This document shows positions 44,201 through 56,929 of a stretch of 64,000 nt of DNA, in pieces (positions within the stretch are counted from its first letter, which is position 1; the number at the start of each line of letters is the position of its first letter). The notes beneath the pieces are model-generated. The model did not search any database and was not told the DNA's origin. It saw nothing but the letters and a program-made list of their open reading frames with translations. The position numbers and the translations under genes are program-made. Origin of the DNA: Muscardinus avellanarius (lineage: Eukaryota > Chordata > Mammalia > Rodentia > Gliridae); the NCBI GenBank assembly GCA_963383645.1, contig OY726567.1, forward strand, positions 72,996,947 through 73,060,946, written 5' to 3'.

Positions 44201-46858
44201 TTAATATCTCACTTATTTCTCTTCAGAATAGACCATCATTTGTTATAGACAAGTACTGTACCTCCCATCTCCCTTGTATATTGGCAATTTTCTAATCACA
44301 GTTGTGCATCGTCTCAGGACAAGGAAAGTTCTGAGCAGTGCAATGTTTTTTTCACTGTTGTGTGTCCTTACACAAACCTAGTTCTGACAAACCAGACACG
44401 ACCTCTTGATGCATTCACAGAGCGGTAGACACAAGAGGTATGAAGGCCACCCTGGAGTAACACAGCTTACTATTTTATGGGAAATATTTATGTTTAGTAT
44501 GTAAGGAATGTATGCTGAAATAATGATCCCAGTACATTATAGTAAATACTTATCAAGTGTTGTGTTCTATACATAAGTGGTGTGCTCTGCACTTTCATAC
44601 GACTGACAGTGGCACCAACTAATGAGGAACACCACATGGACCTCATCACAACACTCCAAGGTCACCAGGGGATGAGAGTTCTTCAGCTCCCTTGTAAACT
44701 TGTGGGACTCGGTGACAGGATCATTTCAGCTCTGTTATAATCCATAGGACTGCCATCATGCGTGCTGTTGTTGACTGAAGTGTCTGTATGTACCACACGA
44801 CTATGATCAAGGGCTTCCTGTGTTATCTGAAATTGATTATTGATGTTTTATCTGTTACGGATTAATGTATTTTATAAGATCATGAAGAAAAAAAGTCACT
44901 TCTTGACCCCATATACCTCCTTCTGTGGCATTATTCAGTGGCCTGTGTTAAGGTCCAGTGGCAGGGAATGGCAGTTGAAGGGATTTCCTTCCGCAGTGCC
45001 GGCAGATCACCCATGCGGAGGCAGACACCCTTTCTCCCTTGTGCCTCAAGGAGCTGGTCCCTAGGTAGAGCCTGCCCTTTCGTGATTTCTGTTACTCTCC
45101 CTTACCTACATAATGGAATGACAAACTATTTTCAAGCTAAGACGCATATACTGTATTGAGGCTTGCTTGTATCTGTAGCTATCTTTGGTGTATACAGTTC
45201 TTGATAGAATCTAGAATTTACTGAATTTATTCTGAAGGCCGTGAAATGTGATCTCCCTGAGTTCTCGTCTTCCTGTGAGGGGGCATGCTTCTTCTGGAAG
45301 GCACCTCAGGGTTGATGAAGTATGATTTATTTCCTTCCACATACTTATTGCACCTTTCTCTGTAAATAACGTGAGACAAGACTGAAGTGATAACATCTTG
45401 CTGACTATTCGATATACATAGTAGGTTTTCATTTTATTTAGATTTTTAAAATAATATACTGTGCTAAAAATTATTCCTGCATCAGAGGAAAACAAAAGTA
45501 TTCTCCTTTCAGAGCAGAGAGTTTTATGTCTCAAGAGTATTCAGTGCAAAGTAGGGTAGAGATGTGTCATTTATCACAGTGCATACCAGGCTGGATTTCG
45601 TGTACCTGCATCCTGTGATGAGAGTTTCTTACTCTCTTTGCACTAGGAGTTTTGTTTTTGTTTTTTACTTTAAATGTAGATGTGGACTTTTATACTGTAA
45701 GCTAAAAATTACCCCAGATTTTTTAGGTTGGCCCTGAACAATACTACAGTAAGTTCTTTCAGTAAATGGCTTTCTTAATGCACACAAAGGCACTGTTTTA
45801 TACTATTTCTCTTTCACTTACTATAGACCAGAAAAGCGGAAAAACCCCCTTTTGGTGTATGTAACAGTAAAATAAAACAGTGACGCTTCTGTTACAGTCT
45901 CTTCAATCTGCATGTCAAAGCATATAACCTAAGGGCTTATAGTAACTTTGTAAATATCAGCATAATTATTAAATGGTAATGATACTTTTAAAGTCAATGT
46001 AAACTTGTGTGTGTGTTTGTGTGTATCCTGTATATTTCCTATATATCTGTATGTCTTAATATCTATATCTCAAATATGTGTATATATGTATGCCATATCA
46101 CATACTTGCTATCACACATATTGGGGATGATTTATTAAAGAGGCTAAAAATTATAGATAACTTTTGATATTTAAATAAGCCTATAATGTTTTACTTCCTG
46201 GAAACATTTGAGTATATTTTAGTCATTTACATTTTCTTGGTGTATTTTTCAAATGAACTAACATTTAAAATCAATATATTTTGGCCAGAGTAAGAATTCT
46301 GGGTATTGCTCACACCGTCGGGAACTGGATCCGAATAGTTCTGATGGTGCCTTGGCCAAAGCACGGGCCTCATGTCCGACTTACCTTGAGCCTCGCCTTG
46401 GTACTTACTCCTTCACCTAGATGTGCTGGGATCCTGTTTGTTGGGTTACTTCTTTATAGTTACTTTGATTATTCTCCATTCCTAATACTTGATGGGTCCC
46501 TACTAGAAATAAACTTCTAGAACATGTAGAACAAGTCAGGTAGTCTCTTGTAATTATATTCACTTGACAGATATGTTCAGAAAATTTTTGTAGTCATTAA
46601 AATATAAAGCAAAATTTGAAATGCCTCGTGTGATGTTAACAGTTATTACTATGACAAGTGATGGTTTAAAAAAGAAAAGCTTTCTTTAAAAGAAAACCTC
46701 TTGTCATATTTTTTCTATTCTCATATTTTGATATTTCTAGGAAACATTTTACACTATTAAAGATAAGACATTTACATTTTTGTGTGGTATTGCTCAGGAG
46801 CTTTAACATGAACTTGTTAACTTGCTTTAAACCATATACCATTTTTTTTATTATTATT
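44201..46858. other. Long unique AT-rich stretch
   Basis: About 2.6 kb without a recognised repeat, the largest such gap in the right half. TG/TA-alternating sequence lies at 46000-46100. Short frames only. Confidence 0.45.
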
Positions 46859-46873
46859 AAAAGGAAGGAAGTT

Positions 46874-47078
46874 AGTAGAAGTGTTGACGCATGCTTGTAA
46901 TCCCAGTACTTGGGAGGCTGAGACAGGAGGGTCACAGGTTGGAGGCCAGCCTCAGCTACTTAGTGAGGCCCCCGCAACTTAGTGACACCTTATTTCAAAA
47001 TAAAGAATAAAATATCGGTCTGGGAGTGTAGCTCAGAGGTAGAATATCCTGGGTTCAATTTCCATCACCCTAAAAAAA
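46874..47078 (+). mobile_element. B1-dID SINE with target-site duplication
   Basis: Sense: agtagaagtgttgacgcatg, cccagtacttgggaggctga, cagcctcagctacttagtga, gtgtagctcagaggtagaat, ctgggttcaatttccatcac. It is flanked by aaaaggaaggaagtt on both sides (46859-46873 and 47075-47089). The duplication absorbs the end of the A-tail. Confidence 0.93.
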
Positions 47079-47183
47079 GGAAGGAAGTTTAAATAGTTTG
47101 TATAAGAGTATTGAGTAAGCATATCCAGCTCTCAATACATCCAGCGCTCACTCGCTCTCGTGCTCTCCTACTCACGGGCGCGG

Positions 47184-47226
47184 TCTCTCTCTCTCTTTCT
47201 CCTCTCCCCCCCCCCTCTCTCTCTCT
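47184..47226. repeat. Polypyrimidine (CT)n-C(11)-(CT)n tract at a SINE 5' end
   Basis: tctctctctctctttctcct then about 11 C and ctctctctctctc. It is fully pyrimidine on one strand and close to mirror-symmetric. It abuts the 5' end of the SINE at 47227, the opposite end from where tails expand. Confidence 0.9.
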
Positions 47227-47407
47227 CGGTGTGGGGCACATGCCTGCAATCCTAGTACTTGGGATACTGAGACAGGAGGATAACAAATTGAAGGACAGCC
47301 TCAGCAACATATCGAGGCCCTTTTTCAAAACAAGAAATAAAAGGTTGGTGATGTCGCTTGGAAGTTGAATATTTCTAGGTTCATTCCTCAGTACCCCCTT
47401 CCCCCCC
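47227..47407 (+). mobile_element. Old B1-dID SINE
   Basis: Sense: cggtgtggggcacatgcctg, cctagtacttgggatactga, cagcctcagcaacatatcga, ggtgatgtcgcttggaagtt, ctaggttcattcctcagtac, then C-rich and A-rich tail. Confidence 0.88.
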
Positions 47408-48855
47408 GTAAAAAAATAGTACGAGAGGAAAAGTAGCCTATTTAAGGAATTCACCACCTTTTAACTCATGGAAACTAATTTTTTAAAAATTTAAAATCTT
47501 TTTGCTTTTTGTTCATTTGTATTTTGTATATTTTACAGTTGCTTGCCAGAAGTAATAACCCACACCTCCAAAAAAAGCCACATCTGTGTTTATAATGCAA
47601 TATTTATTAATATAGGTCATATTACTTTAAAATATAAGTACGTGATAGGAATGTAAATTATTTACAGTGAGCATCTGGGTACTATTTTATGGTATTTGAA
47701 ATAAAATGAATTTTTAATGTTCATAAGTAATATGATGTGCCAGTATTATCCTGGTAAAGTTTTCAATTCCAGATGGGGAATCAGTAGCAATGTTTATCTC
47801 TCATTTCACAGATCACGCAAACCGAAAATTGGATAAATCTGGAAATCATGCTCATATGCATATATTCATGTAACATCATTAATAATTTCTAAATCAGTTA
47901 AACTTTGTTCTTGTTTACATGTCTCTTAAGCTCCTCAACCCCCCACAATTAAAACTATACAAAAATAAAACTAGGTGCATCAATTTGGCTGACCTCACAC
48001 ACCCTCAATTTAATAGTTTTCTACCATGTACAACTTTTAAGGATTTTGTAATGAAAGTTTTTCTTGAGGGAATTATTTAGGATAAGAAACTACAAATCAC
48101 ATTATGAAGCTTTTAGGAACTCTTGAGAAGTTAAGGGTTGGTCTGAGTGCCTCAGTCTTTCAGGTTTCACTGTAGTACAACTCCAAAATGCGATAGAGCT
48201 TCTGAGAGAGCCCATCCTGGCGGAGTGCCTGGGTGCTGGGAGCTGAGGTCCCAATCCCTCAGTCAGTGTTCATTGTGGAAGTGTTCACTTAGCTATACCA
48301 CTTACCAGATGCACGGACAGATTCTCCACGTCCCCACGTCCCTTCTCATCTAGGCTGAGATAGTCCGAAAGGAAGACAGAATTTGCTCATATATTAGTTT
48401 ATGTTATGTATCTTTTTCATTTCTAAGTAATTTTTATTTTACTGGGCTACGTTTTAGGGAGCTTCCTTTTATGGTTTGATTCTGGGCAATGTTGTTAAGC
48501 TGGATTGACCATAAACTAGGATCTTAACTTATTCATGGCTGTGATTCATATTGAGCCGTTTATCTCAGCTGTCATGTAATTTGCTAATTGGGTCATTCTA
48601 GGGGTTAAAGGAAATGAAAGACTTTGAAATAATCATTATGTTCTCAGAACAAAGCAGCAGCAGCAGCAGCAAATGTTCTTGCCCATTTTGTTCTGATGTC
48701 TCACAAACCCAGACATGAAAGGTGAGTTAGAATCGTGTTGCCTTCATCTTCTTCCTCACTTCACCTGAAGATTGTATAGAAATTATCTAAACACCTTTAG
48801 GAGTAATATGCTATATATTTCTGTTTTGCTCAGTAAAGAGTATATGCACACATGC
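47408..48855. other. Unique sequence with a (CAG)6-type run
   Basis: No repeat family is recognised. agcagcagcagcagcagc lies at 48653-48670 (six units), outside any credible coding frame. Confidence 0.5.
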
Positions 48856-49026
48856 TGCTGGGATTGAAGCCAGGGACGGAGCATTCTATCACCAAGCCTT
48901 TTGATTTTTCTTATTTTGAAACAAGGTCTTGTCTCTAAGTTACCCCATGGTGGCCTTGGACCTGCATTCTTCCTGTCTAGGCCCTCCAAGTACTAGGCTT
49001 ATGTGTATGTGCCTCTGTACCCAGCT
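48856..49026 (-). mobile_element. Old B1-dID SINE
   Basis: gctgggattgaagccaggga, gagcattctatcaccaagcc, gaaacaaggtcttgtctcta, cttcctgtctaggccctcca, gtgcctctgtacccagct. Diverged. Confidence 0.82.
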
Positions 49027-49671
49027 AATAAAGTTTGTATTCATACTGAAACTAGAAAGTATTGAAGAACATTTAGATAATACAGGAAGATATAAAATAA
49101 GAAAATTTAAAAGTGCCCATGGGCCCACCATCTTAGAAGTATTTGATGGATTTCATTTTCACCTTTACATATGTTTTTTAAAGAAATTTAATAATTGCTT
49201 TAGATTGTGCAAAAGTAGCTGTGATTTTGTGCATGTTTATTTCATGGAAGGAAGTGGTGAATTAAGAGTTTTATGTTTGTTATCTATTTATTGTCCACAG
49301 CAATCTGTGAAGCAGCTCTTTTCTAGTAGTGAACCTTAGAGCTTGCTCAGTGTCAAGAAATTAGAGCCTTGTGGCTTGTAGTCTGGAAAAGATTGCATAG
49401 ACTTGTCTTTCTTCCTCTACTAAGTACAATAATAAGCCCTGAAAATACTTCAAAAGATAAAAAAGCAAGACTTTCAGAAGTGGCAGGAAGAAATGGAGCT
49501 GGTTTGGAACCCCAGAAGTTGAGAACCAGTTCAGTGGCAGGTCATATTTTGTTCCCTTATCCAGTATAAGGCAGAGTTGGCCTTTCTTCTGAACTAGCAA
49601 CCAAGGCCCCCTCCTTCCTTGGATTTGTCAGGAGCGAGCCTGACACCACCCTCAAGGGGGCCCAGTAGGAA
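49027..49671. other. Unique sequence, nothing recognised
   Basis: No repeat or gene is recognised. A short ccccagaagttgagaacca near 49510 recalls a MER5 end but is too brief to call. Confidence 0.4.
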
Positions 49672-49684
49672 CTCCTACAACTTT

Positions 49685-49889
49685 TTTTTGCAGTACTGAG
49701 TATGGAACCCAGGGGCATTCTACCTCCGAGCTACACCCCCAGCCCTATTTCTTATTATATATTTTGAAACAGGGTCTCACTGAGTTGCAAAGGACCTCAC
49801 AAAGTAGCTGAGGCTGTGCGTGAACCGCAATCCCCCTATCTTAGCCTCCCAAATGCTGGGATTGCAAGTATGTGCCACCATGCCCGGCT
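49685..49889 (-). mobile_element. B1-dID SINE, full linker, with target-site duplication
   Basis: gcagtactgagtatggaacc, caggggcattctacctccga, gctacacccccagccctatt, gaaacagggtctcactgagt, ccaccatgcccggct. Target duplication ctcctacaacttt at 49672-49684 and 49890-49902, perfect. Confidence 0.95.
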
Positions 49890-49902
49890 CTCCTACAACT
49901 TT

Positions 49903-50309
49903 AAGGAACTGAGTAAAGCCCCTTCCTGGTGAGAGACACCTGGGTTTGGGGAAAATACCAGCTAGAGAGATCCCACACACAAATGGTCCAGCTGTGTAGT
50001 CTTTGTTCCTGGACTTAAGACTCCTCTCCTCTGCCCCAAGGCACAGAGGTGACCAAGGAAGCCTCATCTGCCTGTGGGTCTGTGCAGCCCCACCTCCTCT
50101 ACTCAGAGACACAGCAGGAGGCCTAGGGAAACCCTTAGGTCCTCACAGGCAGCACCAGCAGCCACCAGTAGGAGGTCCACTGGCAACAGATGAATGAGGT
50201 AGACCAAAGAGTACTGCAGAGGTGCTGGAAATTAAGCTATCTTGGAATCACAGCCCACAAAATAGTCTAGGACTTGCCTGCTAAATCCAGACAGGGTGAC
50301 CCCCAAATC
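49903..50309. other. Unique sequence, possibly old repeat
   Basis: GC-richer sequence leading into an old L1. The sense-strand text ccatgccccaagg-like (ctctgccccaaggcacagag) could be part of a decayed L1 ORF1/5' region, but this cannot be shown by eye. Confidence 0.35.
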
Positions 50310-51180
50310 AGCAAGGGTACAGAAAATCTGAACAACACAATTTAACCAAAATGGCCTAATTGACATTTCTAGAACTCTTCACCCAATAATAGAATGCATA
50401 GTCTTTGCAAGAGCTTATGGGACATTTGCCAAGGTGGAGCACAGTCTGGCTGTAGAGCAGAGCTCAGCACATTTAAAACAATTCAACTCATGCAGAATGT
50501 ATTCTCTGATCACAGTGGAGTCAAACAAGGAATCAATAATATAAAAAAGAAAAATCTCAAAATAGGTGAAAATAAAACCATATATTTTTAAAGTAGGTCA
50601 AAGAGGTGGTCTTAAGGGAAGCAAAAAATGTAGAACTGATTGAAAACATACTCACATATCAATATATGTAGGATGTAGGCAAACAGTTTCAAGAGTAAAG
50701 TTTATAGTACTAAGTGCTTACATTAAAAATGAAGAAAGGGTCAGAATCAATAATCTTAACTTCCTATTTTAAGAAATTAACCAAGGCAAGTAGAAGGAAG
50801 AAAATAATGAAAAGCACCAATAAATGAAACTGAAACCAAAACTTCTAGAGAAGAAATATGTAAAGCAAAAAGCTGGTTTTTTGAAAGAAAGAAAAAACAA
50901 TAAAGTTTATAAGCCTGTAGGAAAACTAAGCAAGGAAGAAAAAAAGAGGCACAAATCATTAGTATCAGGAATGCGCTAAGTCAACATACAGATACCGACA
51001 CTGTTAAATCAATAATAAAGAACTTCACACTCACATTTGCCAACTAAGATAATGAAGTCATTTCTTATAACTACAAACTACTAAAACTCAACCAAATGAA
51101 ATAGATAATCTGAAGAGTCCTATAACCATTAAGGAAATTGGTAGAGGATTTGAAGAAATTTCTTGAGCAATGGAGTATTT
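50310..51180 (+). mobile_element. Ancient L1 ORF2 fragment, sense
   Basis: In L1M ORF2 order: gacatttctagaactcttca, ctctgatcacagtggagtca, aacaaggaatcaataatata, gcttacattaaaaatgaaga, gcaaaaagctggttttttga, aaaaagaggcacaaatcatt, ctataaccattaaggaaatt. This spans the endonuclease end to just before the reverse transcriptase. All frames are broken. Confidence 0.88.
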
Positions 51181-52599
51181 GCAGTAGTTTATAAGAAAGG
51201 AAATCCCTTTATTCAAAAACAATTTTTTTTAAAAGAAATCCCAGGAAAGACCTGAATTAGTTTGGTCTTGATCCTGTGCTCTACTCTTTCCCAGTCACTG
51301 GGAAAAGCACAGTGATTGGCCCAGTACTGACCATGTGGACTCAGGGAGGGACTGGCTGAGCGTGTTGCTGCGTGAGGGGAGTGATGACGGTGCAGCCTGG
51401 GGACCCAGACCCTGGGAGCCAGGTGCTGTACTGGGCTTTCCATAGTCAGCTTGGCAAGATGGAAATCAAAGCTAAATCTTGAATATGACAATACATTTTT
51501 TAAGTATTCTTAATTGTTAGAGCTTTGAATCAAGTAGAATTTTCTCCATTTGATAATGACAAACTGATCCATACTAGAGACTCTCAAAAATATTTCAAAA
51601 GAATCATTTAAACAAAGAGTAACTTTATATACTTTTAATATGCATTTTACTAGGCAATTGTGTATTCCACTACAAATTCATATCACTTTTTTCTCTACCA
51701 TACACAAGGTAACATATCTAAGATTGTTTGAAAGAAGACTTTTAACTACTAGAAATTAGAATGAATAGCCAAGTGTTCTAATTGTTCCTGTTAGGTACAG
51801 GATAATTTAAAGAAAAAAACCTTGAGAAATGAATATAGAAAGAAAGCATGTGCTATCCATACTTTCTTTGCAGCTGCAAAGAAAGACTTCTAAGTCAGAC
51901 ATTGATTGACCCTATTAAGTAATTACTTGTATTATTATAGTGCATATATTTGAAAATAAAACCCCAGTTTAGAGTAACAACCTCTGAAAGAATTTTATAA
52001 TTCAGTGACTTACTGTGAGGTGTCTGATTTCATAAGTCATCAGTACAGGAAGCCTCGGTTTAACGAAGCCGCTGTCTCTTTTTAAAATTGTAGCTGGTAG
52101 TATTATCCACTCGTAACCCCAGTATGGCTTATGTGAAGACCCACATGGACTCTGTTAGACTTCAAGGAAAAATATTTTCTATTCCAAAGAGTTTTCTTGG
52201 ATTATTTTGCCATAAAATGGACCCCCAAAAAAGTGTGTTTTAAATTTTTATTTAGTGCCAGGACACTGAAAATCTTGATTCAGTGCTTAGATGTAGTAAT
52301 TGACTTCCTCAACTGCAGCCATTCATTCAGATTCCTCTCTGATAAGTGTCTGATGAGAGTCTTGCCATAGCAAGACACTTGATTTATTTGCCTGAAGCCC
52401 TGTTGTAAAAGTAATATCTAATCAGTTCTCCTGAATATATATTTATAATTTCTAAATAGTTTCTGCAGCCATAAATATTTGGAACTCAGAGTATAAATAC
52501 AGATGACACTGTGTTTTTTCCTTTAAAAAGAAAATCCTAAACAAAACCAAACACACCACTTAGTTGGTGCTTAGTTCTTAGATTCACTGAGTATCATCA
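51181..52599. other. Unique sequence, nothing recognised
   Basis: No repeat or gene is recognised. Confidence 0.4.
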
Positions 52600-52740
52600 A
52601 CATAGATTATAACTTCACCAGGGCGGGGCTGTGTTTTGTTAATGACTGTGTCCCGAACTCCCATTATAGTGCTTGACACTCAAGAACTCCTTCCAAATGG
52701 CCATTATTGAATAAACTTAAAATGTACTTAGTTTCTCAGA
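52600..52740 (+). mobile_element. L2 3' end, sense
   Basis: agattataacttcaccaggg, cggggctgtgttttgttaat, gactgtgtcccgaactccca, agtgcttgacactcaagaac matches the L2 3' block (agctccatgagggcagggac...gtgcctggcacatagtagg). Confidence 0.7.
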
Positions 52741-53199
52741 AGTTGGAACAACAGATATTTTAAGTGTTACCATCAAATACTATCATGCTTCTGCAAACTG
52801 CACTGTGCTTATCCTGAAGACTTCTAATTAACTTATCTCTAGGGGTACTTATGTTGCTTTTGAGAAATACAAGTGTCCAATTAATTACTTTCTATGGAAA
52901 ACCTATCTATATGCTGATGACATCCAAATTTATGTCTTCTATTTTCCTTTCAATCCTGAATTCACTGTTTTAGTTAACAGCAATTCTGTCTTTCCAGTTG
53001 GTCAAAAACATATCCAGGAACTCTTGTTGGCCTGGCTTTTTTGTTTTTGTTTTGTTTCTTTAGTACTTTCCATGCAATTTGTTAGGAAATAACTGTTAAC
53101 CATACCATGAGATGTCATCAGTCAGAATTTGACCACATTTAACCATTCCTACTGCTATCAAAGTGCCACCTTGTCTCTTACTAAGATTTGTATCTCATC

Positions 53200-53640
53200 T
53201 CCCCATGTCTGCCCTAGACAGCCCTGCCCCCTCCTCTGCCTTCCTTATCACGCTTCTCCTCCAGCCTCCCTGGCCTCCCTGCTCTTCTCCCAATGCCCCC
53301 GAATTGCTGCTGCTTCAGGGCTTTCCCTTTATTGTTCCTGTTGCTCTTCCTGCCCCAAGGTAGGCACAGCTAACTCCTGCCCTTTCCTGTGGGTCTTACT
53401 CAAGATGAAAACTTTCAGTGAGGTGGCTCCCATTCACCTAACTGAAATCTCTAACCAGCCTCCAGCACTCTTCTTTCCCACTTCATTTCGCTTATTGTAC
53501 GTATGTGTAATACCACATGCTTTTCATGTTGAAGGCCTCTAATATCTCTCCCTTTCTTCCTGTCCCGGTGCATCCCTAGGTTATAAGCTTGGTTAGGGTA
53601 GTCAGGATAGGTGCCTGTTACCTAATAGGCATCCAGGAGC
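53200..53640 (+). mobile_element. L2 3'UTR, sense
   Basis: It begins in cctcccttgctcttctccca-like text (ccagcctccctggcctccct), then gctgcttcagggctttccct, ttattgttcctgttgctctt, cctgccccaaggtaggcaca, ctcaagatgaaaactttcag, ending aggttataagcttggttagg and taataggcatccaggagc. This is L2 3'UTR in correct order. Confidence 0.75.
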
Positions 53641-54891
53641 TCTTCCCTGGACCCTGTCTCCATAGTTCTCTTAGAAGCATCCCCTTTAACTCTTCCTCAA
53701 TCTTCTTGGAGTCAGGTCCCCACTACTCTCTCTAAACATCTACTTTTTGGTTATCTGCTATCAGGCCAAGCCCTGTATCTCAGCTTTCTACAACTGCCAC
53801 ATTCCTCTAGCCTCAGAGGCCAGAGCATTAGTGGAGAAAGACAGACAATATCTCTTCTCTCATTGGTTATTCCTGGGTATCCCAGGTGAGCTTCTGTGTA
53901 TTAGCAGTGGTGAGCATTTCTGAGTGGGAGCTTTCTCAGGGCCACTGTCTTTCTTCCTCTGCTTGGACCCCTCTTGTGGAAGTGGAGGCTAACCCAGATA
54001 CATGGAGTGCTTGTTTTCCTAAATGGTCGCAATTGGCCAGGCATTACACTTGTGCTTAGTGAGTGCTCTGTAGATGATTTATGAGTGAAAGCTGAGTCTC
54101 TGCATTTGAATTCAGTGACCTGATTCAGTTTCTCCCTGTGCAGGTTACCCCTTGGCCTTCACATTTTGTGTACTTGAGTTGCAGGAGATAATGCCAGAGG
54201 CCCAGCTACAAAGAGCATATGTTCTCTTCTAGAACATATTGTTTCTAACAAGTCAGCTAAATGGGATTCTCTGATGGTGGTTTTAAGCAAGATTCATTAT
54301 AGGGCTGCAAGTTATGAAAATTTCACTTTCTTTTCAAAGTTTTTCTTTTAAATTCACATGTGCCTTCATTTTCTTGTTAAAATAGATTGAAATGGATTAG
54401 TTTAACAAAAATATCAGTGGGGGAAAATACAGATAAAATATTCAGTCATAATAAATATTTTAGGTCTCTGTTTTTCAGCCACCCACAGCCATGTTGATGT
54501 GTTTGATCTAGGGCTGAATGTGATACCCCTCTGCTGTGGGCTTCTCAGGTCTTGTCTTCACCTGGGGTACAGCATTTGGCTGTTTGGAAAACTGCATGTG
54601 ATGCCCTTGTGAAAAATAATTTCAAGTGCAAGGCAGATCATATCTCCAAGGATTTCAGATCATATTCTGTAGTTTCCAAAAATAACTTGCTGTTGTCAGC
54701 TTTGACCCCTACCTTTAAAAGAACTCTTCCCTTCCCCTTGCTTGTTCAAGTAAAATGTTTTCATCATAGGAAAAAAAAAAAAAACTTAGGCATATTCTTC
54801 CATGGGTTTTAAATGTAAAAAGTGATGTTGGCCTCTTGTCCTAGCCAACATGGCAAACTACCATAGCCTACCAGTTCTCTAACCCATGTTA

Positions 54892-54893
<2 letters not shown>
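53641..54893. other. Mostly unique sequence
   Basis: A weak L2/MIR-like tail (tgcttagtgagtgctctgta at about 54053) is the only hint of a repeat. No gene is recognised. Confidence 0.4.
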
Positions 54894-54935
<42 letters not shown>

Positions 54936-55131
54936 GGTGTACTGGAGATTGAACCCAGGGTCACTTTACTTCTGAGCTACACCCTTAGCTCTATTTATTT
55001 TTTGTTTTGAAACGGTCTCACTAGGTAGCTGAGAGTTTCATAATGTTGCTAAGCCTGCCCTCAAGTCTGCTATCCTCCTGCCTCAGCCTCCCAAATATTG
55101 GGATTATAGGTGTGTGCTACCATGTCCAGTT
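54894..55131 (-). mobile_element. B1-dID SINE with (GT)n in place of its A-tail
   Basis: A (GT)20 tract (54894-54934) runs into agggtgtactggagattgaa, cccagggtcactttacttct, gaaacggtctcactaggtag, cctcagcctcccaaatattg, gctaccatgtccagt. The repeat ccatgttatc flanks the whole unit (54884-54893 and 55132-55141), placing the GT tract inside the insertion. Confidence 0.93.
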
Positions 55132-55622
55132 CCATGTTATCTTTTGAGAAAGTATGTAATCTAAAGAGAAATATAAAGGCAAACAACACACAGGAGCCCT
55201 TCAGGGCCCACAGGCTGCTCTGGCTTTTGTGTGGTGGCAAGAGGGCAGATGTAGCCTGTGGGGGCCACTCCTGAGAGTTTGGAAGAAAGCTTCTTTGAAG
55301 ATAATTTTTTAAGCTGTGGTAAAATGTACATAAAATAAAAGTTACCATTTTAGCCATCTTTCAGTGTTCATTTCAGTGGCATTAAGTACCTTCACACCTC
55401 TTTCTCCCTTCGCCTTTCTTATGGCCTTGGATTTTCTTTCTAGTCAGAGTGTCACTAAAATATGGGGCCTAAGAATCCTCAGGTGTAAAGGCCTTATAAA
55501 GCTTTTCCAGAAAGATACACATGGACACAAATCGGGAGGAACTGTGGTAGAACAAGCAGAGGAGTCTCAAAAGAGTGCCAGTCCCCTAGGAGCGTTCATT
55601 GTTGCCTTTAATAAGAAATCTA

Positions 55623-55836
55623 GAAGCCAGGCGTGGTGGCGCATGCTTGTAATCCCAGCATTTGGGAGGCTGAGACCGGAGGATCATGGTTTGCGGACAG
55701 CCTCAGCTACTTAGGCCCTTCGCAACTCAGTGAGACCCTGTTTCAAAATAAAGAATAAAAAATTGGGCAGAGGGTATAGCTCGGAGGTCAAATGCCTCTG
55801 GATACCATCCTCAGACCTGAAAAAAAAAAAAAAAAG
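55623..55836 (+). mobile_element. B1-dID SINE
   Basis: Sense: aagccaggcgtggtggcgca, agcatttgggaggctgagac, cggaggatcatggtttgcgg, tatagctcggaggtcaaatg, cctctggataccatcctcag, then A15. A short aa(a/g)tctag repeat flanks it. Confidence 0.92.
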
Positions 55837-56039
55837 TCTAGGATCAGAGGAAAGAGAAAACACATACAAAATGACCCACAGCTAGTATTTTAAGCTTTAT
55901 TGGTATTATTGAGGTTGGGGGGAGGGAGCCAAAGGAACTTGGTAGTATCTGAAAGGCAGACAATATGAATACAAATAAATAGACAGTATAGCTCTCAAAC
56001 TAGCAGAAGTGGCCGGTGAGTTCTAATACAGAGTAATTG

Positions 56040-56215
56040 CAGTATATTTTACTGGGTTATCCATCATAAAGATAAATTCTCATATGGGGTGGAAAAACAA
56101 GATGTAAAAATAAGTTATCTATGAAATTGACCAAATTATGCTATGTGAATATACCAATGTGTAATAACAAATCCCACTATTATGTATAATCATAATGCCC
56201 CAATAAAAGTTCTTC
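56040..56215 (+). mobile_element. Old sciurid-type L1 3' end
   Basis: gaccaaattatgctatgtga, ataccaatgtgtaataacaa, atcccactattatgtataat, cataatgccccaataaaagt. It shares the cccacta..atgta...ccaataaaa terminus with the L1 3' end at 37728. Confidence 0.6.
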
Positions 56216-56486
56216 TATAAAAGAAGCACTTCAAAAGAAAGGCAGATAAATATTGAAAGTAGAAGTATAGAAAAGCAATTTGATGCAGAAATATGAACCA
56301 AGAAAAAGCAACAGCAACTTAAATTTATAATAAGGGACAAAGAAGTATGCTATATATTTGTACAAGGAACAGTAGGACAAGAAGGTCTAGCCATCAAAAA
56401 CATAGGATCTGCAGTATAGCCTGAAAGTAGACTTGCAACAATTAATTGATAGACCAGAGAGAGAAAATCAACAATTATATTTGAAG

Positions 56487-56657
56487 TTTTTTTTTATTTA
56501 TTTCAGTACTAGGGATTGAACTGAGTGGCATTCTCTCTCTGAGCTACACCTCCAGCCTATTTTTTTTTGTTTTATTATTTTGTTTGTTTTATTATGTTGC
56601 TAAGAGTCTTGCTAAATTGTTGAGGCTATCTTTGAAATTGTGGTCCTCCTGTCTAAC
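56487..56657 (-). mobile_element. Old B1-dID SINE, 5'-truncated
   Basis: tttcagtactagggattgaa, ctgagtggcattctctctct, gagctacacctccagcctat, ttgctaagagtcttgctaaa, gtggtcctcctgtctaac. It ends before the accaccacgcc end. Confidence 0.85.
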
Positions 56658-56929
56658 TTCTGACAGAGTGGGCAAGAAGAGAAGATGAGCTAAAATAGAA
56701 CAGAACAACAAAAGAAAATCGTCCAAAGAAATGTTCATATTATTTAAAAGCAGTTAGAATTTTCAAATTATTTAAAAGCAGTTGGAACAAATATATACTG
56801 CTAAATTTGGGAGGAAAGTGAAATTGAATGAATATTCTCAGAATAAAAAACTAGAATGTAAAATCCATCTTGAGAAATAGAGAACATGATTAGGTTTACA
56901 CATCACAAAGAAATGAAGATAGTAGTAAA

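Noticed and set aside
48653..48670. (CAG)6 as a possible polyglutamine exon
   Set aside because: Only six units, no open frame of useful length and no splice signals around it.
53129..53542. 137-codon plus-strand frame
   Set aside because: It falls inside L2 3'UTR sequence, which is non-coding.
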